NCBI RefSeq assembly: GCF_003228315.1
Contig: NZ_CP029693.1
Location: 4,639,501-4,703,500 of the forward strand
Reading direction: 5' to 3'
DNA: 64,000 bases
Source of the DNA: Pseudomonas putida
Lineage (GTDB): Bacteria > Pseudomonadota > Gammaproteobacteria > Pseudomonadales > Pseudomonadaceae
This document shows, piece by piece, positions 18,691-27,028 of this stretch (the first letter of the stretch is position 1; the number at the start of each line of letters is the position of its first letter). Below the pieces are notes generated by a model that was not told where the DNA came from, made no database searches, and worked only from the letters and a program-made list of their open reading frames with translations. Made by a program: the position numbers and the translations under genes.

Positions 18691-19112
18691 GGCAAGACCC
18701 TCTCGACCGCGTCGGTGAAGACTTTCGGCGAAGCCAGCAGCATCTCGCGAGTGCCCATGTCGACGGCGACCTGCACGGAGACGGCGCGGGTCATGCGTTC
18801 GCCGGTTTCCAGGTCGCTGATCAGGTAATTGATCTTCAGACGGTTCTCCCACTCCACCAGATTGGCCCGCACATTCAGCTTCTGACCGAACACGGCACCG
18901 CGTATGTAGCGCAGTTGCAGGTCGATCACCGGCCAGGCGTAGCCAGACTCGGACATGGCGGTGTAATTGTGGCCGATCTTGTCCAGCAACGCGCAGCGGG
19001 CGACTTCCAGGTACTTCACGTAATGGCCGTGCCAGACCACGTTCATGCTGTCCACGTCGAAGAACGGCACGAGGATTTGCGTATCGGTGTGAAGCACGCC
19101 CTTGCTACGCAT
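18687..19112 (-). CDS. Acyl-CoA/ACP thioesterase, 4-hydroxybenzoyl-CoA thioesterase type
   Basis: A 141-residue hotdog thioesterase. VPFFDVDSMNVVWHGHYVKYLEVAR contains the catalytic Asp in the D-x-MnVvwHG signature of this family. It is the likely ApeK, able to free or transfer polyene chains from the carrier protein. The ATG overlaps the ammonia lyase stop by 8 bases, and its stop overlaps the LolA-like start. Family assignment is firm; the in vivo substrate is inferred from the cluster. Confidence 0.88.
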   Translation of the reverse strand: MRSKGVLHTDTQILVPFFDVDSMNVVWHGHYVKYLEVARCALLDKIGHNYTAMSESGYAWPVIDLQLRYIRGAVFGQKLNVRANLVEWENRLKINYLISDLETGERMTRAVSVQVAVDMGTREMLLASPKVFTDAVERVLP

Positions 19113-20649
19113 GCAGCCTCCAGTGTTGTTCGGCGATGCGTTGCAGGCACAGGCGCAGTTCGCCCTCCAGGGCGCGGTCTTCGATCACCGGCGCAAAGTC
19201 TGCGGCCAGTTCTTCGTGCATGGCAGCCAGGGCCGGTGGCAGCGGCCGCGCATCTTCGGCTTGCCCGCGCAGCCACACGCCCTGGTTGGCCGCCAGCAGG
19301 GTAGCGGCGGCGACCTGTTCGGTCAGCTCCAGCACACGAATCGCATCGCGGGCGGCGATGGTGCCCATGCTTACCTTGTCCTGGTTGTGGCACTCGGTGG
19401 AGCGCGAGAACACGCTGGCCGGCATGGTGTTTTTCAGTGCTTCGGCGGTCCAGGCGCTGGCGCCGATCTGCACGGCCTTGAAGCCGTGGTTGAGCATGGC
19501 GCGCTCGGCGCTGGCGCCGGACAGGTTGCTCGGCAGGCCGTGGTTGTAGCGTTCGTCTACCAGCAGCGCGAGCTGGCGATCCAGCAGGTCGGCGACGTTG
19601 GCCACGAGGTTCTTCAGGCTGTCCATGGCGAAGGCGATATGGCCGCCATAGAAGTGCCCGCCGTGCAGCACGCGCTCGGCTTCGGCGTCGATGATCGGGT
19701 TGTCGTTGGCGCTGTTGAGCTCGATTTCGATGAACGAACGCAGCCAGTTCAGGCTGTCCGCCAGCACGCCGAGGACGTGGGGCGCGCAGCGCAGGGAATA
19801 GCGGTCCTGCAGGCGGTGCAGCGGCGCGGTCGGCGCGTCGATGGCCAGGTCCTTGCGCAACCAGGCGGCGACTTGCATCTGCCCCGGATGCGGCTTGGCG
19901 GCGAATAGACGCTCGTCGAAATGCTCCGGGTTGCCTTGCAGGGCGACCACGTTCAGCGCGGTGATGCGGGTTGCCAGTTGCAGCAGGTAATCGGCGCGGG
20001 CGTAGGCCAGGCAGGCGAGGCCGGTCATCACCGCCGTGCCGTTCATCAGCGCCAGGGCCTCTTTCGGACGCAGCACCAGCGGCTGCCAGCCCAGTTCGCG
20101 GTGTACGTCGGCGGCTTGCCTGCGCTCGCCGCGATACATCACTTCGCGCTCGCCGGACAGGGTCGCGGCGACATAGGACAGCGGCGTCAGGTCGCCGCTG
20201 GCGCCCACCGAACCTTCCTCCGGGATCAGCGGCAAAATGTCGTGTTCAAGGAACGCTTGCAGGCGCTCCAGCAATTCCACGCGCACCCCGGAAACCCCGT
20301 GGCACAGCGACTGCAAACGCGCCGCCAGCACCGCGCGGGTGGCCTGGGCGTCGAGCAGCTTGCCCAGCCCGCAACCGTGGAAGGTGAACAGGTGCTGCGG
20401 CAGCGCCTCGACGTGATGCAGCGGCACTGCCACCACGCAGGAATCGCCGTAACCGGTGGTCACGCCATAGATCACGCCTTCCTTGTCCAGCAGCGAATCG
20501 AGGAAACGCGCGCCCTTGGCGATGCGCTCGCGGTAGGCGGGGTCGCCCTGCAACTGCGCGGGGGCCTGACGGTTGGCCACGGCCAGCACGTCTTCGATGC
20601 GCAAAGGGAGTTCGCCGAAAGTTACCGGCTCAAGCGTTGGCGTCGTCAT
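19105..20649 (-). CDS. Aromatic amino acid ammonia lyase (HAL/TAL/PAL family)
   Basis: A 514-residue lyase with the MIO cofactor triad Ala150-Ser151-Gly152 in GSVGASGDLTPLSYV and the conserved Tyr67 loop GVTTGYGDS. NDNPIIDAEAERVLHGGHFYG is another family signature. In APE clusters it is thought to make the aryl starter from tyrosine. The residues at the substrate selectivity position appear to be Phe90-His91 (LFTFHGCGLG), neither the His-Leu of tyrosine lyases nor the Ser-His of histidine lyases. ATG 20649 gives the expected N-terminus and overlaps the upstream acyltransferase by 20 bases. Confidence 0.9.
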   Translation of the reverse strand: MTTPTLEPVTFGELPLRIEDVLAVANRQAPAQLQGDPAYRERIAKGARFLDSLLDKEGVIYGVTTGYGDSCVVAVPLHHVEALPQHLFTFHGCGLGKLLDAQATRAVLAARLQSLCHGVSGVRVELLERLQAFLEHDILPLIPEEGSVGASGDLTPLSYVAATLSGEREVMYRGERRQAADVHRELGWQPLVLRPKEALALMNGTAVMTGLACLAYARADYLLQLATRITALNVVALQGNPEHFDERLFAAKPHPGQMQVAAWLRKDLAIDAPTAPLHRLQDRYSLRCAPHVLGVLADSLNWLRSFIEIELNSANDNPIIDAEAERVLHGGHFYGGHIAFAMDSLKNLVANVADLLDRQLALLVDERYNHGLPSNLSGASAERAMLNHGFKAVQIGASAWTAEALKNTMPASVFSRSTECHNQDKVSMGTIAARDAIRVLELTEQVAAATLLAANQGVWLRGQAEDARPLPPALAAMHEELAADFAPVIEDRALEGELRLCLQRIAEQHWRLHA

Positions 20650-21571
20650 CGGTCTTCCAGAAAGGGTAAAAGTTGAACCATTGTCGGGGCGCTTCGAGGC
20701 AATAGTGACCCAGGCGCTCGGCATAGCGGGAGGCCCACTGATGAATGACCTGCTCGCGATCGCTGCGCTTCCAGGTGATGGCCTGGGCGAAGGGCTCGAT
20801 GGTCAGGCGATAGTGGCCGTCGGGTTTCTTCAGGCACATTAGCAGGTGGATCGGGCATTTCAGCAGGCCGGCCAGCAGCCACGGGCCCTGGGGGAACCTG
20901 GCCGGATGGCCGAGAAAGTCCACGGTCACGCTGCGCCCGCCATGCAGGGGCACGCGGTCGCCGGCAATCGCCAGCCACTCACCGCGCTCCAGGCGCTCGT
21001 GCAGTTGCAGCATGATCACCGGATCCAGTTCACTGACCTGAATCAGGCGCAAATTGGTCGCCCCGGCTTCGCCCAGCAAACGGTTGAACTGCTCGGCGTG
21101 CTTGGTGTGCACCAGCACGTTCATGGTCACCTTCTCGCCGATCTCCGCCAGCGCGCGGCAGACTTCCAGATTGCCCAGATGAGCCCCCACCAGCATCTGC
21201 CCGCGGCTGCCGCGCAACTGGTGGCGCAGCAGCGCCGGGTCGATGATTTCGATCTGCTCGATACTCAACTTGCGGTTCCACACGTCGAGTTTGTCGAGCA
21301 TCGAGTCGGCGAAGGCCATGAACTGGCCGAACACGCGCCAGTGGGTCGGGCGCAGCTCGGGTCGGGCACTCCAGTCGGCCAGGCGTTGCTGGTACTGCCA
21401 GGCGCTATGGCGTGCGGTGCGTCCGAACAGGAAAAAGTACAAGACGATGCCGTACAGCACCGGGCTCAGCATCCGGCGGCCGAGGACTTTGGCGCCGAAG
21501 GCGGTGAGCTTCATCAGCCAGAAGCTGCCGCGCTCCTCGCGGTCGGCCCAGTGTTGCTTGTCGCTGCTCAA
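20630..21571 (-). CDS. Lysophospholipid-type acyltransferase (LpxL/HtrB-like) of the APE operon
   Basis: A 313-residue membrane-anchored acyltransferase of the LpxL/COG4261 type. One hydrophobic segment (LYGIVLYFFLFG) near the N-terminus anchors it. GAHLGNLEVCRAL holds the HX4E catalytic motif, and GDRVPLHGGRSVTVDFLG is the second conserved region. It probably acylates the glycosylated or lipid-linked pigment. TTG 21571 is chosen because it overlaps the glycosyltransferase stop (TTGA) and starts at the conserved N-terminus; GTG three codons upstream is an alternative. In some APE clusters this domain is fused to the glycosyltransferase (ApeJ). Confidence 0.85.
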   Translation of the reverse strand: MSSDKQHWADREERGSFWLMKLTAFGAKVLGRRMLSPVLYGIVLYFFLFGRTARHSAWQYQQRLADWSARPELRPTHWRVFGQFMAFADSMLDKLDVWNRKLSIEQIEIIDPALLRHQLRGSRGQMLVGAHLGNLEVCRALAEIGEKVTMNVLVHTKHAEQFNRLLGEAGATNLRLIQVSELDPVIMLQLHERLERGEWLAIAGDRVPLHGGRSVTVDFLGHPARFPQGPWLLAGLLKCPIHLLMCLKKPDGHYRLTIEPFAQAITWKRSDREQVIHQWASRYAERLGHYCLEAPRQWFNFYPFWKTDDDANA

Positions 21572-22302
21572 GATCGCCACCGTCGCCAGAGGATCACGGG
21601 CGAGCGCAGCAACATGCCGAAGAACAGGCGAGTGTGCATGCTCGATATCAGGACGTTGTCGTGGAACATCCGGAAGTGCGAAACACCGTCCAATGGGTAA
21701 TGGACCCTGGTGTGCAGCCATTGCATCGGCTGATTGCGCCAGGCCAGGCGCACCAGAATGTCCGAGTCGAAATCCATGCGCTTGCCAATCCTGGCGGTGT
21801 CGATCAACGCCAGCACCGGCGGCAGGGGATAGACGCGGAAGCCGCACATGGAATCGCGAATCTGCAACGACAGGGTGTTGATCCACACCATGACGTGGGT
21901 CAGGTAGCGGGCGTACAGGCGGCCCTTGGGTACGCTGGCGTCGTATTGCGGATAGCCGCAGATCACGGCGTCGGGATGGGCGCGTGAGTGTTCGATGAAG
22001 CGCGCGACGTCTTGCAGATCGTGCTGGCCGTCGGCGTCCACCTGCAGGGCGTGGCTGAAGCCCAGTCGACCCGCTTCACGCAGGCCGGTCATGACGGCAC
22101 CGCCCTTGCCCTGATTGGCGGCGAGGCGAATCAGGTGGACGTTATCGCGGTGGGCCAATTGATCGAGGACCCTGGCGCAGGATTGATCGCTGGCATCGTC
22201 CACCAGGATGCACGGCAGGCCGCTGGTCAGCAGCGCGTCGACCACCGTGGTGATCGCGGTTTCGTGGTTGTAGACCGGGACGATGGCGCAGGGGTTATGC
22301 AT
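21568..22302 (-). CDS. Glycosyltransferase family 2 of the APE operon
   Basis: A 244-residue GT2 enzyme. CAIVPVYNHETAITTVVDAL is the nucleotide-binding N-terminus, LQVDADGQHDLQDV carries the DXD-type metal motif (DADGQHD), and DSMCGFRVYPL is the family's acceptor region. It resembles the dolichyl-phosphate glucosyltransferase-like enzymes and probably attaches sugar to the lipid anchor of the pigment. A 122 bp gap with paired REP arms separates it from the ligase gene upstream, the largest gap in the operon. Confidence 0.88.
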   Translation of the reverse strand: MHNPCAIVPVYNHETAITTVVDALLTSGLPCILVDDASDQSCARVLDQLAHRDNVHLIRLAANQGKGGAVMTGLREAGRLGFSHALQVDADGQHDLQDVARFIEHSRAHPDAVICGYPQYDASVPKGRLYARYLTHVMVWINTLSLQIRDSMCGFRVYPLPPVLALIDTARIGKRMDFDSDILVRLAWRNQPMQWLHTRVHYPLDGVSHFRMFHDNVLISSMHTRLFFGMLLRSPVILWRRWRS

Positions 22303-22336
22303 CTTGGCGTGTACCTGCCAGACCGAGGTGCCTGCA

Positions 22337-22400
22337 TCGCGAGCAGGCTCGCTCCCACAGTGGATTTGCGCTGACCTTGTAGGAGCGAGCCTGCTCGCGA
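22337..22400. repeat. Two REP arms in tail-to-tail order, inside the APE operon
   Basis: A reverse arm (22337-22359, ending CTCCCACA) and a forward arm (22378-22400, beginning TGTAGGAGC) flank 18 bases. They occupy the gap between the ligase-dehydratase and glycosyltransferase genes, the only long intergenic gap in the operon. Confidence 0.88.
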
Positions 22401-22424
22401 TCGAGTGCGCAGCACTCGCCTGAA

Positions 22425-24104
22425 TTACACATGCTCAGCCTCCAGCAAAATCCGCCCACTGGAGCAGGTGGCGGTTTCATTGCGATAGGCGAAATACAGT
22501 TTGCCCCGGGTCAGGTCGAAGCGCAGATGCAGCTGGATTTCATCCCCCGGTCGCACCAGCTGCTGGAATTTCAGGACTTCCATGCCGGCGAATTTTTCCG
22601 GAAGGTTCATCAGTTGCTGACCCAGGCTCATGGCCCACTCGACTTGCACCACGCCGGGCAATACCGGGGCTTTAGGGAAGTGCCCGCTGAAGTAGGCCAG
22701 GTCCGGGGGCACGGCCAGTTGCAAGCTCCATTCGCCGTTGACCTCGGTCTGCTCCAGCACCTGAGGTGCTTTGGGGCGCGGCGCCAGCAACAGGGCTTCG
22801 ACATCCGCCTGGGGCAGTTTGCCTTGCGCATTCAGGGGCATTTGTCGCAGCAAACGCCAACGCCGTGGCAGCGCCAGGGTTTCGCAGTGCTGGCTCAGGT
22901 ATTGGCGCAAAGTTTCAGTGAGCGTGCGTCGACCTTGATTGCGCAAGGCGTGCAGTCCGGTCTCGCTTAGCACCAGCAACGCCCCCAGCGAGGCGCGGTT
23001 TTCCTGGACCACGGCGAGCCGTGCTTCGGCGACCCATTCATGGGCCACTAGCGCCTGCTCCAGCATGGGCAGCGAGATGCGTTTTTCTTCAAGCTTGACG
23101 ATCCGGTCCAGCCGACCGAGCAGCTCGAAACGGCCGTCCGCCGCGATACGTGCGGCATCGGCGGTGTGTTCGATATGGGCTTCAGGCAAGTAGGGCGAAG
23201 CGATCAACAGGGCGCCGTCGCTGTCCTGTTGGAGCTGCACATCGGCGAAGGGCTGCCACAGGTCGGGCCCCTGACGCCAGGCGATGCCACCGGTTTCCGA
23301 GCTGCCGAAAATTTCCGTCGGCCATTGCTGCAGGCGCTCGTGCAGGCTTTGTGCAGCCTCGGCGGGCAATGCACCACCGGAGGAGAACACGCGCCGCACC
23401 GCGCTCAAGGCCGGCCAGTCGAGGTTGTCGCCCATGCGCTTGAGCAGCGCCGGGCTGGCCACCCAGGCAAATGCCGCCTGCTCGCGGCTGGCGCGTTGCA
23501 GGTCTTCCGGAAACGCCAGTTGCTTGCGCACGAACGTTCGCCCGGCGCACAGCGGCCACAACACGCGAAACAGCAGGCCATAAATGTGTTGGGTGGCGAC
23601 GCTGCCGATGATGCATGCCGAACCTAGATCAGCGCCCCACAGTCGCTCCAGGGCTTCGACTTCATTGACCAGTTGGCGCAGGCTTTTTTCGATGCGCTTG
23701 GGCTCGCCGCTGGAGCCGGAGGTGCACAGGCTCAGGGTGCAGCGGTCCAGATCCAGCTCGGCGGCGGCCAGCGGCGGCTTCTTGAAATCGTTCAGGTGCG
23801 CGTCTTCAGGCAGATCGGTCAACCACAGGTCGACGTCATTCGACCAGCGCTGGCGGGTCTGGGGTTGCAGGTCGGCGGGCAGCAACACGCTGACCCCGGC
23901 GCGCCAGGCACCCAGCAGGGCAATCGCCAGGTCGGCGGCATCTTCCAGGTGCACGGCGATGCGCCGGGCGCCCCGTGCCTTGAGGCCGGCGGCCAGGCTC
24001 AGGGCCTGTTCGCACAGTTGGCCGTGATTCAGGGCCGGCGCGACCGCTGCGGCGCGCGCCGGCTGGGCCTTGAGCAGCAGGTGCTCAAGTTTTATCCAAT
24101 TCAT
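22425..24104 (-). CDS. Aryl-ACP/CoA ligase fused to a hotdog dehydratase domain (ApeH-ApeI fusion)
   Basis: A 559-residue bifunctional protein. Residues 1 to about 445 are an AMP-forming ligase: [19 protein letters not shown] is the phosphate loop, [16 protein letters not shown] the aromatic A5 motif, [16 protein letters not shown] the hinge. The last 100 or so residues ([16 protein letters not shown] onward) are a FabA/FabZ-like dehydratase, with [14 protein letters not shown] containing the catalytic His and VQVEW the acidic residue. The ligase would load the aryl acid on carrier protein, and the dehydratase half should pair with ApeP. It starts inside the stop of the upstream membrane protein gene (ATGA). 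Confidence 0.9.
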   Translation of the reverse strand: MNWIKLEHLLLKAQPARAAAVAPALNHGQLCEQALSLAAGLKARGARRIAVHLEDAADLAIALLGAWRAGVSVLLPADLQPQTRQRWSNDVDLWLTDLPEDAHLNDFKKPPLAAAELDLDRCTLSLCTSGSSGEPKRIEKSLRQLVNEVEALERLWGADLGSACIIGSVATQHIYGLLFRVLWPLCAGRTFVRKQLAFPEDLQRASREQAAFAWVASPALLKRMGDNLDWPALSAVRRVFSSGGALPAEAAQSLHERLQQWPTEIFGSSETGGIAWRQGPDLWQPFADVQLQQDSDGALLIASPYLPEAHIEHTADAARIAADGRFELLGRLDRIVKLEEKRISLPMLEQALVAHEWVAEARLAVVQENRASLGALLVLSETGLHALRNQGRRTLTETLRQYLSQHCETLALPRRWRLLRQMPLNAQGKLPQADVEALLLAPRPKAPQVLEQTEVNGEWSLQLAVPPDLAYFSGHFPKAPVLPGVVQVEWAMSLGQQLMNLPEKFAGMEVLKFQQLVRPGDEIQLHLRFDLTRGKLYFAYRNETATCSSGRILLEAEHV

Positions 24105-24646
24105 ATACGGCCTCGTACCCGTATTCTTACGAGCAGTTCAATGGCGAACATCAGGCCGATCAATCCGTAGGAGATCAGCCCGGTGTAGACCATCCACCAG
24201 CTCAGCGGCGCCCAAAGCGTCAGGGCGGCGGCACACAGGCCGTTGCAGAGAAAAAACACGCTCCAGGCGATGGTGACCTGGCGGGTGTAGCGAATGCCTT
24301 CGTCCGGCAGATCCGGTTCACGCACCCGGGCCAGGCGTTCAACCACGGGCATCCCGTACATCAGGCTGCCGCCAAACAGCGCCAGCATGAAGGCGCTGAT
24401 CAGTACCGGGTACCAGCGCAGCAGCGCCGGGTTATCGAACAACGCCAGCAACAGGCAAAAAACAATCGCCACCAGGGCCATCCACAGGCTGCCGGGCTGG
24501 CGTTTGCCGGTGAGCACGCGGGCCAGCCACAGGCTGCCCAGCATCAGGCCGAACTGCCACGGGGCGAAATGCTCCATGCCGAAATACACCGCGAAGGGGT
24601 ACAGCAGGCCCGCCAGCAGCAGGCCAAGGCCGATCAGTCGACTCAT
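24101..24646 (-). CDS. COG4648-like inner membrane protein of the APE operon
   Basis: A 181-residue protein with about five to six hydrophobic segments (LGLLLAGLLYPFAVYFG, FGLMLGSLWLARVL, WMALVAIVFCLLLALF, and others). ERLARVREPDLPDEGIRYTR is the most conserved soluble stretch. It resembles the DNA gyrase subunit B-named or COG4648 membrane proteins that lie beside APE ligases (ApeG position); its role is unknown. The starts and stops overlap neighbours by 4 bases on both sides. Confidence 0.82.
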   Translation of the reverse strand: MSRLIGLGLLLAGLLYPFAVYFGMEHFAPWQFGLMLGSLWLARVLTGKRQPGSLWMALVAIVFCLLLALFDNPALLRWYPVLISAFMLALFGGSLMYGMPVVERLARVREPDLPDEGIRYTRQVTIAWSVFFLCNGLCAAALTLWAPLSWWMVYTGLISYGLIGLMFAIELLVRIRVRGRI

Positions 24647-24897
24647 GCGGCGGGTTGAACAAGACGGTAGACCGCCTCGACCACGTCACTGACGGTGCGC
24701 ACCGATTTGAATTCTTCGGCGGCGATTTTCTTGCCGGTCTGACGTTTGATGTGATCGATCAGGTCGACGGCATCGATGCTGTCGATTTCCAGGTCCTGGT
24801 ACAGGTTGGATTCGAGGCTCACCCGCTTGGGGTCCAGCTCGAACAGCTCGACCAGGGCATCGCGCAGTGTGTTGAAAATGTCGTCACGAGTTTGCAT
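24643..24897 (-). CDS. apeF: Acyl carrier protein, second copy
   Basis: An 84-residue carrier protein. Ser40 in LEIDSIDAVDLIDHI is the phosphopantetheine attachment site (DSID). The helix pattern and length are normal. In the Xenorhabdus system the two APE carrier proteins have different roles, one for the starter and one for chain growth; which is which here is assigned only by order. It overlaps the COG4648-like gene by 4 bases. Confidence 0.9.
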   Translation of the reverse strand: MQTRDDIFNTLRDALVELFELDPKRVSLESNLYQDLEIDSIDAVDLIDHIKRQTGKKIAAEEFKSVRTVSDVVEAVYRLVQPAA

Positions 24898-24906
24898 GGT
24901 CCGGTC

Positions 24907-25182
24907 TCAAGCTGCCTGTTTTGCGGTGACGAACGCCGCAAGGCTCGCCACGTTGCTGAAGTGGTTGCGGGTGTCCTTGGCGTCAGCGTCGATCTTGATG
25001 CCGTACTTTTTCTGGATGGCCAGGCCCAGTTCCAGGGCGTCCACCGAGTCCAGGCCCAGGCCTTCGCCAAACAGCGTCTGCTGGTCGCCGATGTCTTCGA
25101 CGCTGATGTCTTCGAGGCCGAGGGCTTCGATGATCAATGCTTTGATGTCCCGGTTCAGGCTATCGGTGTTCAGATCGCTCAT
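24907..25182 (-). CDS. apeE: Acyl carrier protein, first copy
   Basis: A 91-residue carrier protein with Ser46 in LGLDSVDALELGLAI as the phosphopantetheine site. It is preceded by the acyltransferase gene, overlapping by 23 bases, and followed 9 bases later by the second carrier protein. The paired carrier proteins are a hallmark of aryl polyene clusters. Confidence 0.9.
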   Translation of the reverse strand: MSDLNTDSLNRDIKALIIEALGLEDISVEDIGDQQTLFGEGLGLDSVDALELGLAIQKKYGIKIDADAKDTRNHFSNVASLAAFVTAKQAA

Positions 25183-25972
25183 CTTCGGCGAGCTCCTTGA
25201 TGAAGTAAGAATGCAGGTAATCGTTGAGCTTGCGTGAGGCCTGAGGGGCCGGACCCAGCGCGGCGAAGGCCTGCGGGTCTATATCGGCGCCGACACGAAA
25301 ACTGAAGTGCACGCGGCGTTTGGGGATGCGGTACCAGGGCTCGGCCTTGGTCAAAGTCGTCGGGCTGACCCGGATCACCACAGGGGTGAGGATTTTCGCA
25401 CCCCGCAGGGCAATTGCCGCACCCCCCCGATGAAAGGCCGGCGCCTGGCCCGGCTGGGTGCGGGTGCCTTCGGGAAAGATGATCAGGGTCTGGCCGCTTT
25501 TCAAGGCATCGGCGGCGGCATCGAGCATGTCCATGCTGCCGTCGTTGCTGATGTATTGGGTGCGGCGCAGCGGCGCGCGGGTGAACGGGTTTTCGAAGAG
25601 GCTTTGCTTGACCACGCAGTTGGCGTGGCGCACCAGGCCGATCAGGAATACCACGTCGATCAGTGAAGGGTGATTGGCGACGATCATCTGCCCGGGGCGG
25701 CCGAGTTTTTCCGCGCCCTGAATGTCGTAGGTCAGCACCCCGGCACGGGCCATGAACCGCACGAAAAACCAGAAGCAGCGACTGACGGTTTGCCGTGCGC
25801 GCGACCGATGGGCCATGGCGTCGCCCGGCAGGCAGCTCAGCAACGGAAAAACCACCAGGCGCAGGCACAGCCCGCCTAGCCCGAACAGGGCGAAGCTTGC
25901 GGCGGTGGCCAGCAGGCGCCAGTGGTAGGCGTCGCGGTTTTTCTCGGTCACAGGTTGCGTTGCCAGGTCCAT
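25160..25972 (-). CDS. 1-acyl-glycerol-3-phosphate acyltransferase-like (PlsC family), APE operon
   Basis: A 270-residue enzyme with an N-terminal membrane segment (LLATAASFALFGLGGLCLRLVVF). IVANHPSLIDVVFLIGL holds the HX4D motif, and IIFPEGTRTQPGQAPAFHRGGAAIAL holds the substrate-binding EGTR motif. It matches the acyltransferase at the ApeD position and probably attaches the polyene chain or prepares its lipid anchor. ATG 25972 is chosen as it fits the family N-terminus and overlaps the preceding gene by 25 bases. Confidence 0.87.
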   Translation of the reverse strand: MDLATQPVTEKNRDAYHWRLLATAASFALFGLGGLCLRLVVFPLLSCLPGDAMAHRSRARQTVSRCFWFFVRFMARAGVLTYDIQGAEKLGRPGQMIVANHPSLIDVVFLIGLVRHANCVVKQSLFENPFTRAPLRRTQYISNDGSMDMLDAAADALKSGQTLIIFPEGTRTQPGQAPAFHRGGAAIALRGAKILTPVVIRVSPTTLTKAEPWYRIPKRRVHFSFRVGADIDPQAFAALGPAPQASRKLNDYLHSYFIKELAEDERSEHR

Positions 25973-26673
25973 ACACGATTTTTCCAGGCATGTTGGCAGG
26001 TGGTTTGCTGGCCGAGCAGCGCGCGCAACAGATTCAACGCGTGTGGCCATCGGGCTTTGGACAACGCATCCGAGGGGCTGTTCAGGGACAGCTGCCAGTC
26101 ATTGCCGGGCGTGATCAGCATGCCGAGTGCATAGGGAAACGGCACGTCGTCGATCCAGGTCGAATACGCCTGCGGCGGCTGCTCTTCGGTGACCACCAGC
26201 AAGACCGCGCTCGCGCCTTCAGCGAGCAGGGCCGCAGCTTCCAGCATGCCGTGCTCCAGGCCATCGCCGCCGGCGGCCAGGGCGGTCATTTCGCTGGTTT
26301 CGCCGCGCATGATCGACCACAGGCCAATGATCGCGTTGTGCACTGAAAGGCTGAATTGGGTGGGTGACAGCGGCTGCTCGGCTGCGAGGTCGCTGAGGAT
26401 ATCGACGGTGCGCGGGGTTTCACCGTGACGGGAAACGAATACCAGCGGCAACGACTGATGGCCCTCGGCCAATGACCAGCCGACGCTGAACGCCATCCGC
26501 GCCAATCGACTCAGGCGCCGGCGTTGCATGGCGGGCAGGAACGAAACGTCTGGTGCGGCATCGCTGGCCGGCAACTCGACCGGTTGTCGGCTCCATGCCT
26601 GCCAATCGTCCACGCTTTCAAGCCCCGGGGCCCAAGCGCGCCATTGGGCGATGTTGAAATTGATCACAGACAT
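25948..26673 (-). CDS. apeC: Ketosynthase-like protein (N-terminal ketoacyl synthase domain only), first gene of APE operon
   Basis: A 241-residue protein matching the N-terminal half of ketoacyl synthases (the Ketoacyl-synt_2 type) with no active-site Cys and no C-terminal half. LPLVFVSRHGETPRTVDILSDLA and SEMTALAAGGDGLEHGMLEAAALLAEG are its clearest conserved stretches. In the Xenorhabdus system the equivalent protein is the inactive partner of ApeO. It leads the operon, so the APE promoter should lie between it and the ParA gene at 27029. ATG 26673 gives a normal N-terminus; a GGGA lies 5 bases upstream. Confidence 0.87.
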   Translation of the reverse strand: MSVINFNIAQWRAWAPGLESVDDWQAWSRQPVELPASDAAPDVSFLPAMQRRRLSRLARMAFSVGWSLAEGHQSLPLVFVSRHGETPRTVDILSDLAAEQPLSPTQFSLSVHNAIIGLWSIMRGETSEMTALAAGGDGLEHGMLEAAALLAEGASAVLLVVTEEQPPQAYSTWIDDVPFPYALGMLITPGNDWQLSLNSPSDALSKARWPHALNLLRALLGQQTTCQHAWKNRVWTWQRNL

Positions 26674-27028
26674 TTTTTCCCGCCCTGGAGGGCTTGTTTG
26701 GCGCGGCAAGTGGCAGATAACCGACTTCCTCTGCGTGGCGCCTGGCGCAGAGTGCTGGGCATTATCCCGGTGCCGGGAACGTGTAGCAAATGCTGGTTAC
26801 ATTTTGCACAACCGGTTACACCCACTTGATCGTGAAAATCGAGTAGTTGCCAATTATTCGTATTACCAGACTTCCCGTCTGTCGGGTCTGGATGAGTCTG
26901 ATGCGCGAGCTTGCCGTCCTTTCTGCGGGAGATTGCCGATGACTGTGTAGTCCCGTTCTCGAGGAGGTAGCTAAGCCATGCCGTGCACCACTACACTCGG
27001 TCATTCTTTGATACACGGAGGTTTTGAC
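26674..27028. promoter_or_regulatory. Divergent control region of the APE operon and the ParA gene
   Basis: 355 bp without a gene. It contains two GGTTACA direct repeats 19 bp apart (26795-26801, 26814-26820), a stem CTCTGCG/CGCAGAG (26729-26735/26746-26752), a CCCGGTGCCGGG stem (26766-26777), and a CCAGAC/GTCTGG stem (26866-26891). A strong GAGGAGG site at 26961 precedes an in-frame ATG at 26978 upstream of the chosen ParA start. No firm sigma70 pair was identified. Regulatory roles are inferred from position. Confidence 0.45.

Noticed and set aside
18687-18852. Upstream extension of the LolA-like gene to 18852
   Set aside because: It lies inside the thioesterase gene in another frame; the ATGA overlap at 18690 is the natural start.
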